Shown here piece after piece: positions 11,641-22,446 of a stretch of DNA of 64,000 nt. The notes under the pieces were generated by a model, which was not told the DNA's origin, did not search any database, and saw only the letters and a list, made by a program, of their open reading frames with translations. Source of the DNA: Mixophyes australis (Eukaryota > Chordata > Amphibia > Anura > Limnodynastidae); NCBI GenBank assembly GCA_036250195.1, contig JAVHZZ010000011.1, forward strand, positions 875,001 through 939,000, in the 5' to 3' direction. The position numbers were made by a program, and so were the translations under genes. How positions within the stretch are numbered: position 1 is the first letter of the stretch; the number at the start of each line of letters is the position of its first letter.

Positions 11641-13095
11641 CCATGGAGGACTCTCAACTTTCCCCGACGTCGTCGCCTCCAGACCCTCCAGCCAGCGTGG
11701 CGCCTCTTCTCCGGTTCGGCGCTCTGCTTTCCTATGCCTTCTTGGCGGGGGCGCTTTTAGCCCTTGCAAGGGCTACCCGTCGATTTCCTCGCCGGCTCCT
11801 TCTCTTCCCACGTCATCTTCGCGTGGCAGGGTAGCTCCCAGCCCTTACAAGAGGCTCCCTGCCACTTCCGCTGGCGTCTCCGGCTTCTCTGCAGTTGGAC
11901 ATGTTCTCATCTTTACTAATCTCCTGAATTCCATCCTATAATGAGCCAGAATTAATGCAAGGGCAAAAAGATCCAGAAACCCAGACAGGACGACACAGAA
12001 CATGGTCATAGTGGGACAGAATTGAAGAACGGGAGCCCTCTATGACCAGCCGATCAGAGGTGCTTGCCCACATGCCCAAACACTTAATGGCTGCCAGGGC
12101 TTGCTGGGACTTACAGTTACAAACACTTAACTAGTATATTTTTAATTTAAGACATTACCACGAACCCTACCAACAGAGGCGGCTTGGAAAGAGGCCCAGT
12201 ACTATCTAGTATGGGACTGAATTTCCCTTAGGACGGAGGCTTGATTATTATATTATATTATAATATTATATTATTAGAGGTTTCAGCCCAGTGCTAACAG
12301 AGATAGCTCACATTATGCCTGTTATGCTATGCCCTGCGTGGTCCTCTCACCCATTAGCTGTAACCAGCCCAGGTTATAAGCACTGGTGTTGGTTACACAT
12401 TGGGGGGACTATGTTTTATTACTTTCTATTTACTAGTAAATGACATGATCATCAGCGCATATCGTTTTTGCACGGCTCAGGTACCTGCACAGTTTACACC
12501 TCCTAAGAGATGTGTCTGGAGATGCGGCTTACTCTGACTTCACCACATCATTGGGCATATAAACATAGCGGAGTGTTGTCCCCAACTCTAAATCAGGTGT
12601 AGGATCATTTATTTCAGGAATATTGTTTAACGCCATAATAAACAGATACTTGATAGTAATGTATGTCCAATATGAAGCTGTGACAATACTGTCTGCAATG
12701 AAGTAAGTCATTTTTTTTTATATACTTTAATAACATTCTCCCATGTGAATGATAGAAGCTGAGGAGTCATTGTCTGACCTCAGGTTTCCCACACTTGTCA
12801 GACGAGGTTCATTGTACATACAGAACAGGGTTGACACATAGTGGATGACCAGGGCTGAAGAGATGCCCTCCTCACAGCATGAGCGATATGTGTGGTGCAT
12901 ACAGGGATTTGTAAGTATGGTTTAATACCAGCAATGCTGCACCCAATCACAGGTGGGTGCGTATATGTGAGTTTGCCACAATTAGGGAGATACAAGTAAA
13001 TTGTATCTGATAAAATTATACAGAGATTTATATTTTGCAATGTGTAACATTTAAAAGTGTTTTATATATATCCTGCATTAAGGAACTATTAAGAT
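11641..13095. other. No gene seen; non-coding
   Basis: The GC-rich tail of the preceding repeat gives way to AT-rich sequence near 11940. A short ATTATATTATAATATTAT tract lies at about 12241-12278. No transposon ends or protein-like frames were recognised. Confidence 0.5.
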
Positions 13096-13113
13096 CACTT
13101 CTCTATTATATAC

Positions 13114-13698
13114 TTGTCATATATCCCTTTCTCCTGTGCCCTCTGGAATGCTAGATCCGTGTGCAACAAACTCCCCTCTATCCATGACCTCTTCTTATCT
13201 AACTCTCTTAACCTTCTTGCCATTACCGAAACCTGGCTCACCGATTCCAACACTGCCTCCCCTGCCACTCTCTCCTATGGCGGCCTCTCCTTCACCCACT
13301 CCGCCAGACCTGGAGACCGCCCAGGCGGTGGAGTGGGCATTCTCCTATCCTCCACCTGTACTTTCAGACTCATTCCTCCTGAACCCTCCCTCTCCTTCTC
13401 CTCTTTTGAAGTCCACTCTATCCGTCTCTTCTACCCCATCCATCTCCGCGTCTCTGTCATATACCGTCCCCCTGGGCCCTCCACCCTTTTCCTTGACAAC
13501 TTTGCTGCCTGGCTCCCACGCCACCTCTCCTCTGACATCCCCTCCATTATCCTTGGCGACTTCAATATCCCTATTGACAACCCCACCGACCCTGCTTCCA
13601 TCAAACTCCTTGCCCTTTCTTTCTCCCTTGGCCTCTCCCAATGGACCTCCTCTTCTACCCACTGCCTTGGTCACTCCCTTGACCTTGTTTTCTCCCAC
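13114..13698 (+). pseudogene. L2 LINE apurinic-type endonuclease domain (pseudogene)
   Basis: The translated frame matches the N-terminal endonuclease of L2/CR1 ORF2, which nicks target DNA to prime reverse transcription. Visible motifs in order are LWNARSVCNK at the start, ITETWLTD (the catalytic Glu motif), GGGVGILL, SVIYRPPG, LGDFNIPIDNP (the DFN motif) and HSLDLVF (the terminal SDH-like region). The start is not a true initiation codon, because upstream coding sequence has been lost by 5' truncation. The frame is lost near 13700, where the following residues are encoded in another frame. It is therefore non-functional although the fold motifs are well kept. Confidence 0.9.
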
Positions 13699-14300
13699 CG
13701 TTGCAGTCCGACTTCTCTATCTCCCCCTTTCCACTCTCGGACCACCATCTCCTCTCATTCTCTCTCTCCTCTACTCCTGCACCCCTCCCCCCACCCAAAT
13801 ATACCCGGTCCAGGCGCGATCTCGACACCCTTGATCCTGCTATTCTATCCTCTTCTCTCGAAACTCTCCTCTCTCCCCTTTCCACCCTGTCCTGCCCTAA
13901 TCAGACGGCCTCCCTCTATAAATAAACCCTCTCCTCCGCCCTTGATGCGGTTGCCCCTGCCCAGCCCATCCACCTTCGCTGCTGCAATCCCCAACCCTGC
14001 CACTCCAAACTTACCTGCTTCCTCCAAAAATGCTCTCGTACTGCCGAACGCCACTGGAGAAAATCTCGCTCCCTGGCTGATTTTCTCCACTTCAAGTTTA
14101 TCCTCTCCTCCTACAGCTCTGCCCTCTCGCTCGCTAAGCAATCCTTCTTTAAATCCCTCATCACCTCCCAGTCCTCCAACCCCCGCCGCCTCTTCGCTAC
14201 CTTTAACACTCTCCTGTCTCCCCGCCTCCCCCCCTCCCTTCCTCCTTATCTGCCACTGACTTCACTTCCTTTTTCTCCTCTAAAATCGCGGCCATCAGAC

Positions 14301-15839
14301 TTGAAATCTCCTCCTCCACCCAGTCTTCCGCCACCCCCCCTCTCGCCCTTCTTCCCCCCTTCTACCTGCCCCCAGGACCCCATCCCTTCTCACCTTCTTT
14401 GCTCCTTTTCTGCCTCCACCTGCTCCCACATCGCTCACCTCTTTAATCTGTCCCTCTCCACCGGCATCTTCCCCTCCGCCTTTAAACATGCTCTCGTCTC
14501 ACCCATTCTCAAGAAACCTAACCTTGACCCCACCTCATTCTCTAATTACCACCCCATTTCCCTTCTCCCCTTTGCCTCCAAAATACTCGAGAGACTTGTC
14601 TGCAACCGTCTCTCCACCTACCTCTCTGAACACTCCCTCCTTGACCCTCTCCAATCAGGCTTCCGCCCCCTCCATTCCACTGAAACTGCCCTGGCTCAAG
14701 TTACGAACAATCTCCTCTCGGCTAAAGCCATGGGCCACTACTCCCTCCTGATTCTCCTCGACCTCTCAGCGGCCTTTGACACCGTTGACCACCCCCTCCT
14801 GCTTCACACCCTTCAGTCCATTGGCCTCTCCGGTACCATCCTCTCCTCATTCACCTCTTACCTTGCTGACCGTTGCTTCTCTGTTTCCACCTCTGAGTCT
14901 CTCTCCCCCTCTTCCTCCCTTCCAGTCGGGGTGCCTCAGGGCTCTGTCCTTGGACTCTTACTATTCTCACTATACACCTCTTCTCTGGGTGCACTCATCA
15001 GCTCCTTCGGCCTCAAGTACCACCTTTATGCTGATGACACTCAACTCTACCTTTCCTCTCCTGATCTCTCTCCCTCCCTTCTCTCCAGGTCCTCTAGATT
15101 TCTTAAACTCAATCTTGCTAAAACTGAACTCATTGTCTTTCCTCCCTCTCGTACCTCCTTCCCCTCTGACCTCTCTATCACTGTGGACAACTCTTCTATC
15201 TCTCCTGTTTCCCAACTCCGCTTCCCAGGTGTCATCCTCGACTCCTCTCTCTCCTTTGCCCCTCACATTCACTCTCTCGCCAAATCCTGCTTTTTCCAGC
15301 TTCGCAACATTGCCCGCATTCGGCCCTTCCTCTCCCAGGATGCCACGAAATCTCTCGTCTACTCTCTTTTTATCTCCCGCTTGGACTACTGCAACCTTCT
15401 CCTTATCGGCCTCCCCCGGCCTCATCTTGCTCCCCTTAGATCTATACTTAACGCCGCTGCTAGGCTTATTTTCCTCTCTCGCCGTTCCACCTCTGTCTCC
15501 CCACTCTACCAAGCCCTTCACTGGCTCCCCTTCCCCTACAGAATCCTTTTCAAGCTCCTCACTCTGACTTACAAGGCCCTCGCCAACTCCACTGCTCCCT
15601 ACATCTCTAACCTTATCTCTATTCACACTCCCTCCTGCCCACTGCGATCGTCCAACAATCGTCGCCTCTCTTCCCCTCTGATTACCTCTTCTCACGCACG
15701 TATCCAAGACTTCTCCCGCGCCGCTCCCCTCCATTGGAACAAGCTCCCCCGCTCCATCAGAACTTCCCCTAATCTGTCCTCTTTCAAACGAACATTAAAA
15801 ACCCACCTTTTCCTTAAAGCCTTCCAGTCTCATGCCTAA
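14301..15839 (+). pseudogene. L2 LINE reverse transcriptase region (pseudogene)
   Basis: This 512-codon open frame carries the RT domain: [64 protein letters not shown] (catalytic Asp), GVPQGSVLG and the YADD active-site box at 15027-15038. The C-terminal region contains [15 protein letters not shown] and RLDYCNLLL sequences and ends shortly before the 3' UTR. The first 25 or so residues are in a shifted frame relative to the family. Compared with the minus-strand copies in this window, roughly 14 residues after [11 protein letters not shown] are missing. With the endonuclease in a different frame, the copy cannot be autonomous. Confidence 0.92.
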
Positions 15840-16282
15840 ACTCCCATCGGTCGGCTACCTCTCTTTCTCATCCCTTCTTCCCTTCTCCCCCTTCCTCGAC
15901 TTCGTCTCCGTTTCTCCCGTCTCTCCAACTCATCCATGTGTCTGTCTGTCTTCCCTTCCCTTTAGATTGTTCGCTCCTTTGAGCAGGGCTCTCCTACCTC
16001 CTGTTTCCATCACGTTTAACTGCGCTCTCCAGCTACTCAGCTCACCTCCTCTCAGTCCCTCTGCCCTCTGTCTCCTCTCGCTTCTCTCCGCTCCCCTCAG
16101 TGACTCTGAACCTGTCATCCGTGCCCACCCTCTTGGGCCATAGTTACCTGCCTATACTCACTTTTCCCCTCCCTCCCTCTCTTTCATGCTGTGCCTGAGC
16201 CCCCAGAGTTATATTGCTTACTGTTACTTGTACTGTGCTGTTTGTCCTTGTACGGCGCTACGGATACTTTGTGGCGCCCTAT

Positions 16283-16314
16283 AAATAAAAATTAATAATA
16301 ATAATAATAATAAT
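16283..16314 (+). repeat. LINE tail, AAT simple repeat
   Basis: TATAAATAAAAATTAATAATAATAATAATAAT ends the LINE. Short tandem 3' tails are usual for L2/CR1 elements, which lack long poly(A). Confidence 0.85.
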
Positions 16315-16446
16315 AGACATTTTGGTGTCAAACACACCCACTTGCACAACTGATTTGTGCCAGAGTATTTCCTCTATTTAGTGTAAGAGAATATGCTCTG
16401 ATTGTAAGCTTTTTGGTCAAAAGATGAACTATACCAGTCAGCATTT

Positions 16447-16618
16447 AGGGGTCTATTTAGCAGTAGCAGAAAATCCCAAGGTCCGGAAACAATGGACCTG
16501 CTGGGAGCCAGCGTCGCTGGGGAACTCAACATTGCAAGCTTTTAATGCTAAATTGGGAAATAGAAGTATTTTTCGGAAGTCTTTCATAGCCCCCATTAAT
16601 GATAAATAGATCCCTTAG
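16447..16618. mobile_element. MITE-like element, about 170 bp
   Basis: Left end AGGGGTCTATTTAGC (from 16447); right end, read on the other strand, AAGGGATCTATTTATC (from 16618). These form imperfect terminal inverted repeats around a non-coding interior. The superfamily is unassigned; the right end resembles other TATTTATC-ended elements in this window. Confidence 0.6.
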
Positions 16619-18790
16619 AATAAAGTGAATCCTGTTGTCTTAGTCTGAAATATTGCCCTCCAGTGGTTGAATTGTAACTGCACTGTCCTTAGTACTCAGG
16701 TCTCTTTCTGTTGACTTCCTGTGTTTGTGCATATTGATGTTGGTGCTGGATAGAGATGGGGTCTGCCCATTACCTCTGCAGGACAGGAGAGATGGAGGAG
16801 AACTTGGCCCCAGCTTGTGATTCTTCATCTCAGAAGCGCAGGAGGATCCCTGACGGACGTAACACCTGAGGAAGTGAAATTGTGAAAATTATATTGTAAC
16901 CTATTGCCCACATCCTGGCTCTTCAGTAGTCAGTAATCACATTATTGCTGTGTCTTTTGCGACCCATCTGACTCTGCATGGTTTCAGATTTGTTCTTTAC
17001 TACATTAAGCAACTCAAGTTTTGGATGGTAATGTAGTGAAGGAAATGTGCCCCCTTGTCTGGATTGGTACTTGGAGATATGCCATAGTAGTGTCCATTAC
17101 CCACACAGTGATATCCTTTACTCTGCATCTTATCGGTATGAGAGGTACCTGTATGTGTATTCCTGCCTAGTGCCAGTGAGAATGAGAAAACTGTCTCAGT
17201 GGCACTTTAGCAGTGTAAAAAGAAAAGCATGACGTATTGAAAGGAAAGAGGATGCATGACGCTTTCTGGAAGGGGGAGGTGGCAATTACACAGATTGCAG
17301 CCTGTTTGTATCGTTCGTTCATCTAGAGAGATTCTTATTTCATGTATTATAGACACAGCTGTGAGGAGAGAACAGGCTCACTATATACTTATTGACACTG
17401 CAAATGTGGTGTTTTCCTGAGTAGAGTAGTCTGTCCCAAGATTGTGATGAAATGAGGATGGGTCAGTGGGGGGCTTATAAAGCTTTTTCAATTCACTTAA
17501 ACTGTGAGTCCTAGAGCTGGCCATTCTTCTGACCCTTTCATGAATAGACGAGACTCTGTTCCCACCCACCATCCATGTGTAATTGGATGTAAATTATGCC
17601 CATGGCACCAAACTGACTACTTTTATCAGTTGCAGTAGCGAATAAAGCGCTGATGCTGAAAGGGTTAATGGTGAAATAATGTACTGGTTGATTCATTATA
17701 GAAACAAGGAAAAAGTGAGGACATTCACAGATTATTTATAGACCAGTTACTGTACATTTGCTTTATCCCTTGTGGCTCCTCACTATTGGGTCCATTTAAT
17801 AATGCCTGTAAAACTCACGAGTTGGCAGATCTGAATTTGCCCTGCACCTGTGCTGTCCGGTGTGGAGAGAAAGGTTATAAAAGAGGCTGGTGTTTTTCCC
17901 ATCCAAGTTTTGATGGGTCAGGATGATCTCCCCCCCCAAAGGTGGCAGTTACTGGCTTCAGTAAATCACCTGCGATATTCCGCATAATAAACATAGGAAG
18001 CAACTCCATTTGGCATAATTGGTTTTAACTTGGTGAAAGCAATGGATGGAAAGGCCTCCAGCCTGGATTATTTAAGTTCTTGTTTCATGGAACATGATGT
18101 ACTTATTCAGGTATCTCATTGCCTCTTATTGATGCTTATCTGTGTAAGATGTCTGCTAGTCTGCATTAAATAGTGCCAAAGCCTTATTTTCTTCTACAAT
18201 ACTTTAATACAACATGCATATACTGTAAGTTTCATCTCTGCAATAAAATTACAAGATGGCATTTGGAAGGGGTGTCCTGTACCTGTCACTGAGGTCCATG
18301 CTTTTAGTTCTCAGTTTTCCGCATCCATGGCAGCTGCAGATTCAGAAGAGGCTTCGATTCAGCCTCAGGCTCACTGTGAGTTATCTCTGTAGAATTGGGC
18401 AACTGAAAGTCCAAACGCGAGAGCTGGAAACCATGAGCTATGCCCTAGGCTCTGCTGCCTCGGTGCTTGTGCTGACATGCCAGATGGAGGGCAGAAAAGT
18501 GTGACAGTCAGAGTACTGTGCCACCTATGTAATCACAGACCGGAATGATTCAGTGTTTGAACAATGCTATGTAACCTGTTACTTGATTTAATGCTGAAAG
18601 TTCAGTATTTGATCTTACTTATGGACAAATGCAACAAATGACGAAAGTAATGGGGCTTTTTTTTGTTTCGCCCCATACATCAGAGTTACTGATGAAAATT
18701 TCACATGTTGTACAACACTGTTTTACACATACTGGCAGCTGCAACTTCTTGAATGGTGTAAACTTGCCTGTTTGGTACTGATCTTCTTTA
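16619..18790. other. No gene seen; non-coding
   Basis: Mixed unique-looking sequence with several short open frames, none resembling a known protein. A CCCCCCCC-type run lies near 17930. Confidence 0.5.
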
Positions 18791-19520
18791 GTCTCAATGA
18801 TTTAACCTCCTGCACCTGGAAAGGTCCCCTTTCCTGTCCAGGATGCCGGCAGTCCCTCAGAACAGCCGGCCACAATAGCACTTGAAGCAGTACAAAAGTC
18901 AATGCAAATTCTTACCACTGCAATTGGATTGAGTTGAGCTGCCCAGCTGATGGTCATGATACAGGCCAGAATGAATGGAGAGAAGCTGAACACCAGAGAG
19001 CTGTACCACCAAATGTCAGCAAACAGGACAGGTTATAGAAATGCTAATGATACCGCTGTCGTGGCTTTCTCAGAATACCATCACCTCAGCCTGGAATAGA
19101 GTGCTACGTATTTGGCAGTCAGGCAGGTAACAGAAACACGAACTGACAGAGCCAGGAGTGAGAACTAGAATCGCAGTCAGATGTAGTCACAGATCAGAAT
19201 CAGAATCGTAGTCAGACTTAGTCAGGGATCAGAACCAGAAAGCAGACACAGGATAAAAGAGGAAAGGAAGCAGGACGCTACCACTAGAAGCAATATGCTA
19301 TCACTGGCAAAGATGGAGTGTCGGCAGGCCTTGAATAGTACAGGCAAACAATCAGGATGATGCAGGCAACACACTTGCAAAGCAGATCAGAGTATTTCAA
19401 AGTAAGCATCTCTCACACACAGAGAAACGGAACCAAATCCTAACAAGGACTCTACCAGATGATGGTGGCTGCACCTGTAAAAGTCCTCTTTCTTCTCAGG
19501 AAATAGTTCCCCATCCAGCA
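18791..19520. other. Possible decayed LTR or other retroelement remnant
   Basis: The stretch contains gypsy-LTR-like wording (repeated GATCAGAATCAGAATCG and GTCAGGGATCAGAACCAGAA) as a diverged direct repeat near 19140-19230, bounded by GGAAAGGTCCCC and TAAAAGTCCTC phrases. No paired LTR, target duplication or coding region was found, so the identification is weak. Confidence 0.25.
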
Positions 19521-20255
19521 GGACTGGTGGATGATCCAGGTGGAAGCTGGGAAAGTGACAATGCAGTTCCTACCAACTCTCACTTTGTGACCAACATTCC
19601 TTTATCCCAAGCCAAAGATATCCTCCCTTCACCCCTTAAGGGAACCAAAACCAACTGCAAGTATCCTAGGAAGTAAAACTTTATTTGGTTCACTGTAATT
19701 AATTTCTCTTCTAGACCTCATGTGAAAAATGTGTTATCTGTCCCAACCTTTTTCTAGTATGGTGTACAGCAATAACATACCAGTATCTTTTCCTAGTATC
19801 AAGGTTTACATTTTTCATAGCACTTTAATAGCACTACAGCCTACTAAGGTCACAGTTAAAGCAGTTGTGCCCTACTAATAATATCCACGCAGCATATACA
19901 ACCAGCATACTACGCCACACTTTCAGAAATAAGAGTGTTTTAAAGATGTCATTAAACACTTGTTACTTGTCCTAGGATACCTTGTTGTTTGCTTGCATTC
20001 CATTGCGCACTTTCCCTTGTGCTATTTATACTGTACTCACTCTGTCATGTACAAGATATATTGCTCGTTTTCAAGGGTGTGTGTTCAAACAGACTGGAGA
20101 GCCATGCCCGGTATTATAAAGCCTAGTCCAATGCTCCCAGAATACAATGCATTAATGTGTATGTTTGATGACATCATAGATGAACCGGAAAATAGATGTG
20201 TGCGAGATGAGAACAGGATAATGTGAAAATTGGAAAAAAGTACTTAGAGAGGCGG
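19521..20255. other. No gene seen; non-coding
   Basis: No protein-like frame or repeat end was recognised. Confidence 0.45.
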
Positions 20256-20575
20256 ACAGTTGTTGTCAATGAATCAAGCCGAAATTTCTGCTGGTATAAG
20301 GAGTGTTGGTTGAGTTAGAGAGCAGAGAGGTTAAAGTGATGATAGTCTGAAAGGGGGAAAGGAGTGTGTAAGACATCCGAAACAGAACAAGGTCTGGAGG
20401 GAAAAAGATCAAGGCTGTAGCCATCACGACGAGTAGAAGTGTGTCCAAGAGAGGAGGTTAGAGAGACTATGAAGCAGGAGATTGTGGATAATCAATGGGG
20501 ATGTTGAATTCTCCCAAGTTGATACTGGGGATGCCAGAGGATAAGAAATGCTCAATGAATTGTTGGGGTGATCAA
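20256..20575 (-). mobile_element. Old L2 endonuclease remnant, part 1 (gypsy insertion site)
   Basis: On the minus strand near 20470-20535 the translation reads NLGEFNIPIDYP, matching the L2 endonuclease LGDFNIPIDNP seen at 13550-13580. The following residues drift into stops. This old LINE fragment is the DNA into which the gypsy element inserted; its upstream portion reappears after the element at 26179. Confidence 0.6.
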
Positions 20576-20580
20576 TAGGG

Positions 20581-21342
20581 TGTTAGGAACTCCTTCAGTC
20601 AGCACGACAAAACCCGGAGTCTGCTCCGAAGTCTGGTGTTCGCTGGAGCCCCTAGTGGTGGGGACAGACTTGGCTGCAGACGAACGGAGGGTCGTGTAAT
20701 GTGCACTGACTGGGGAAAACCCTGAGGTAGCGAAGTAGAACACAGCAGTGTGAGATCCAAGCAAAAGGTCAAGGGCCGGCAGCAGGCAGCGATACCAGAT
20801 AACGAGCCGAGGTCAGGGGTCACAGGCAATACAACGAGGTCCAGAAACAAGCCAGGGGTCATACACGGGAAATCCAAACTAGAATACAGTAAAGGAGCAG
20901 GGAAACAGGAACAGGAGCCTAGCTACACAGGAAGCTATAACTGGCAATGAGGCTATGTCCTCACTTGCCTTAAATAGTGAGAAGAACCAATCAGGCAACG
21001 TGCAGAATCTCCTCCCATACATGTAGCCAATCCCAAGTAACAGACCGCCTGACAGAAATAATAGTTCCTCTAAGCACTGGAATACAAAATAGAAAGACAA
21101 GTATAAAAGCATACCGCCTACCGTCCTCCAGAGTCCCTGGCAGCTGCAGCTGTTAATTCATAATTTCCTCCTGCGCCCAGCTGTATGACAGCCGGCCGGG
21201 CGTTGCGGCAGGCGAGTCAGAGCGTCCCGGTTGTTGCCTAGGAGGCGGAAGTGACGCCCCGGTCGTCATAGAGACGGCCGGGACGCCTGGGACTGCCGGA
21301 AGTGAGTCGCAGCGGCCCTTCGGGAAGCCGCGGCTCATAACA
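20581..21342 (-). repeat. Gypsy 3' LTR (762 bp)
   Basis: Starts TGTTATGAGC on the minus strand and ends CCTAACA. It is longer than the 5' LTR chiefly because the latter lost 104 bp corresponding to 21077-21180 here. It keeps a copy of the putative RNA start (TATAACTGGC at 20936-20945, plus strand). The pol stop codon TGA falls at 21335-21337, just inside this LTR. Confidence 0.95.
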
Positions 21343-21562
21343 GTACCCCCCCTTGAGGAGGGGTCAAGGCACCCCGACTTTCAGGTTTCCCAGGATACTT
21401 TTTGAAGAAGTCCTTAATGAGCTGGTCAGCATGGAGATGTTTCCGCGGCACCCAAGACTGTTCCTCCGGGCCGTAGCCCTTCCAGTGGACCAAAAAGTGG
21501 ATCTGGCTTTGCACCTTTTTGGAGTCTAGAATTCTTTCAATGATGAACTCCTGGTGCCCTCT
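21335..21562 (-). pseudogene. Chromodomain at the pol C-terminus
   Basis: The minus-strand frame from about 21562 reads QEFIIERILDSKKV, then HFLVHWKGYGPEEQSWVP, then HADQLIKDFFKKYPGKP, a typical integrase-linked chromodomain of chromoviruses with the aromatic and Trp positions of the methyl-lysine-binding cage. It would direct integration to marked chromatin. It continues to a stop codon just inside the 3' LTR. It is in a different frame from the integrase ORF ending at 21610, and a stop lies between them in each candidate frame, so it is no longer joined to integrase. Confidence 0.85.
21346..21354 (-). promoter_or_regulatory. Polypurine tract of the gypsy element
   Basis: On the minus strand AAGGGGGGG lies three bases before the 3' LTR. 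This is the expected place for the RNase H-resistant primer of plus-strand DNA synthesis. Confidence 0.75.
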
Positions 21563-21609
21563 GAGACATGATGGGGTCTGTGCAATTGATGTGGTCTGAA
21601 CTTATACGA

Positions 21610-22446
21610 TCATGTGACTGCTTTTAGCAAAAAACAATGAAAGGTATTAGGAATCTTGAATGAAGAAGGAAGTTTTAACTCAAAAGCCACAGGGTTAATC
21701 CGTTTAATAATGGAGAAGGGTCCAATAAACCTGGGACCTAACTTCCTACAAGGTTGCTTAAGTTTAATGTTGCGGGTGAACAGCCACACCTTGTCCCCAA
21801 CCTTGAAAGAACATGGTCCACGATGCCGATCAGCATAATGTTTAGACTTGAATGAAGCTTGTTTGAGGGCAATGTGAACCTTTCTCCGTATCCGGCCCAG
21901 ATGAGAAATAGAAGAACTAGGTTTAGCTTGATTCGGAACTTCCAGTGAGTTGGACCGAGGATGGAATCCCAGGTTACAGAAAAATGGGGATACCAGAGTA
22001 GAAGAATGGCACAAGTTTTTATAGGCAAACTCTGCCCGGGGAAGCAGAGCAGCCCAGTCACTATGGCATTTGGTTACATAAAGACGGAGAAATTGCTCAA
22101 GGGATTGGTTGACCCTTTCCGTTTGTCCGTTGGACTGTGGGTGATACCCTAATGACAGACAAATCTTGATCCCCAATTGAGTACAGAATGCCTTCCAGAA
22201 AGTAGCGACAAATTGGGAGCCACGGTCTGAAACAATGTTAATGGGCAGTTCATTGAGCCTGAAAACATGCTGAATGAATAGGGAAGCCAATGTTTTGGCA
22301 CACGGTAGTCCTGCAAGGGGAGCGAAGTGAGCCATCTTACTAAATCTGTCTACTATCACCCAGATGGTGTTAAAGCTGGATGATCGAGGCAGTTCCACGA
22401 TGAAGTCCATGGATATGTGTGTCCAGGGTCTTACTGGAACAGACAA
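21610..22446 (-). pseudogene. Gypsy integrase core and C-terminal region
   Basis: A 278-codon minus-strand frame containing the catalytic core: [14 protein letters not shown] (first Asp), IVSDRGSQF (second Asp) and [20 protein letters not shown] (Glu), the D,D35E signature of retroviral-type integrases. The zinc-binding N-terminal domain is at the end of the neighbouring pol frame, so a single frameshift near 22430 divides the protein. A GPY/F-like segment follows ([23 protein letters not shown]). The frame then stops at 21610 before the chromodomain. It inserts element DNA with a 5-bp stagger, as seen in the TAGGG duplication. Confidence 0.92.

Larger units (their letters stand above)
13096..16316 (+). 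mobile_element. L2-clade LINE, 5'-truncated, with endonuclease and RT
   Basis: A plus-strand non-LTR retrotransposon of the CR1/L2 group. It starts within the endonuclease domain, continues through reverse transcriptase and a 3' UTR, and ends in the tail TATAAATAAA plus repeated AAT (to about 16313). The coding strand is strikingly C/T-rich. The element has lost its 5' end and any ORF1. Its ORF is broken: endonuclease frame, then a frame change near 13700, an in-frame stop near 13924, further frame changes between about 14250 and 14370, then the RT frame to 15839. The 3' end has a GGCGCTACGG...GGCGCC segment resembling the 3' ends of the other L2 copies here. No flanking target duplication was obvious. 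Confidence 0.93.

Noticed and set aside
14970..15734. 254-residue minus-strand frame within the LINE
   Set aside because: Antisense shadow of the RT frame in pyrimidine-rich DNA.
18256..18504. 82-codon frame with a hydrophobic start resembling a signal peptide
   Set aside because: Too short and unsupported; no neighbouring exon or motif.
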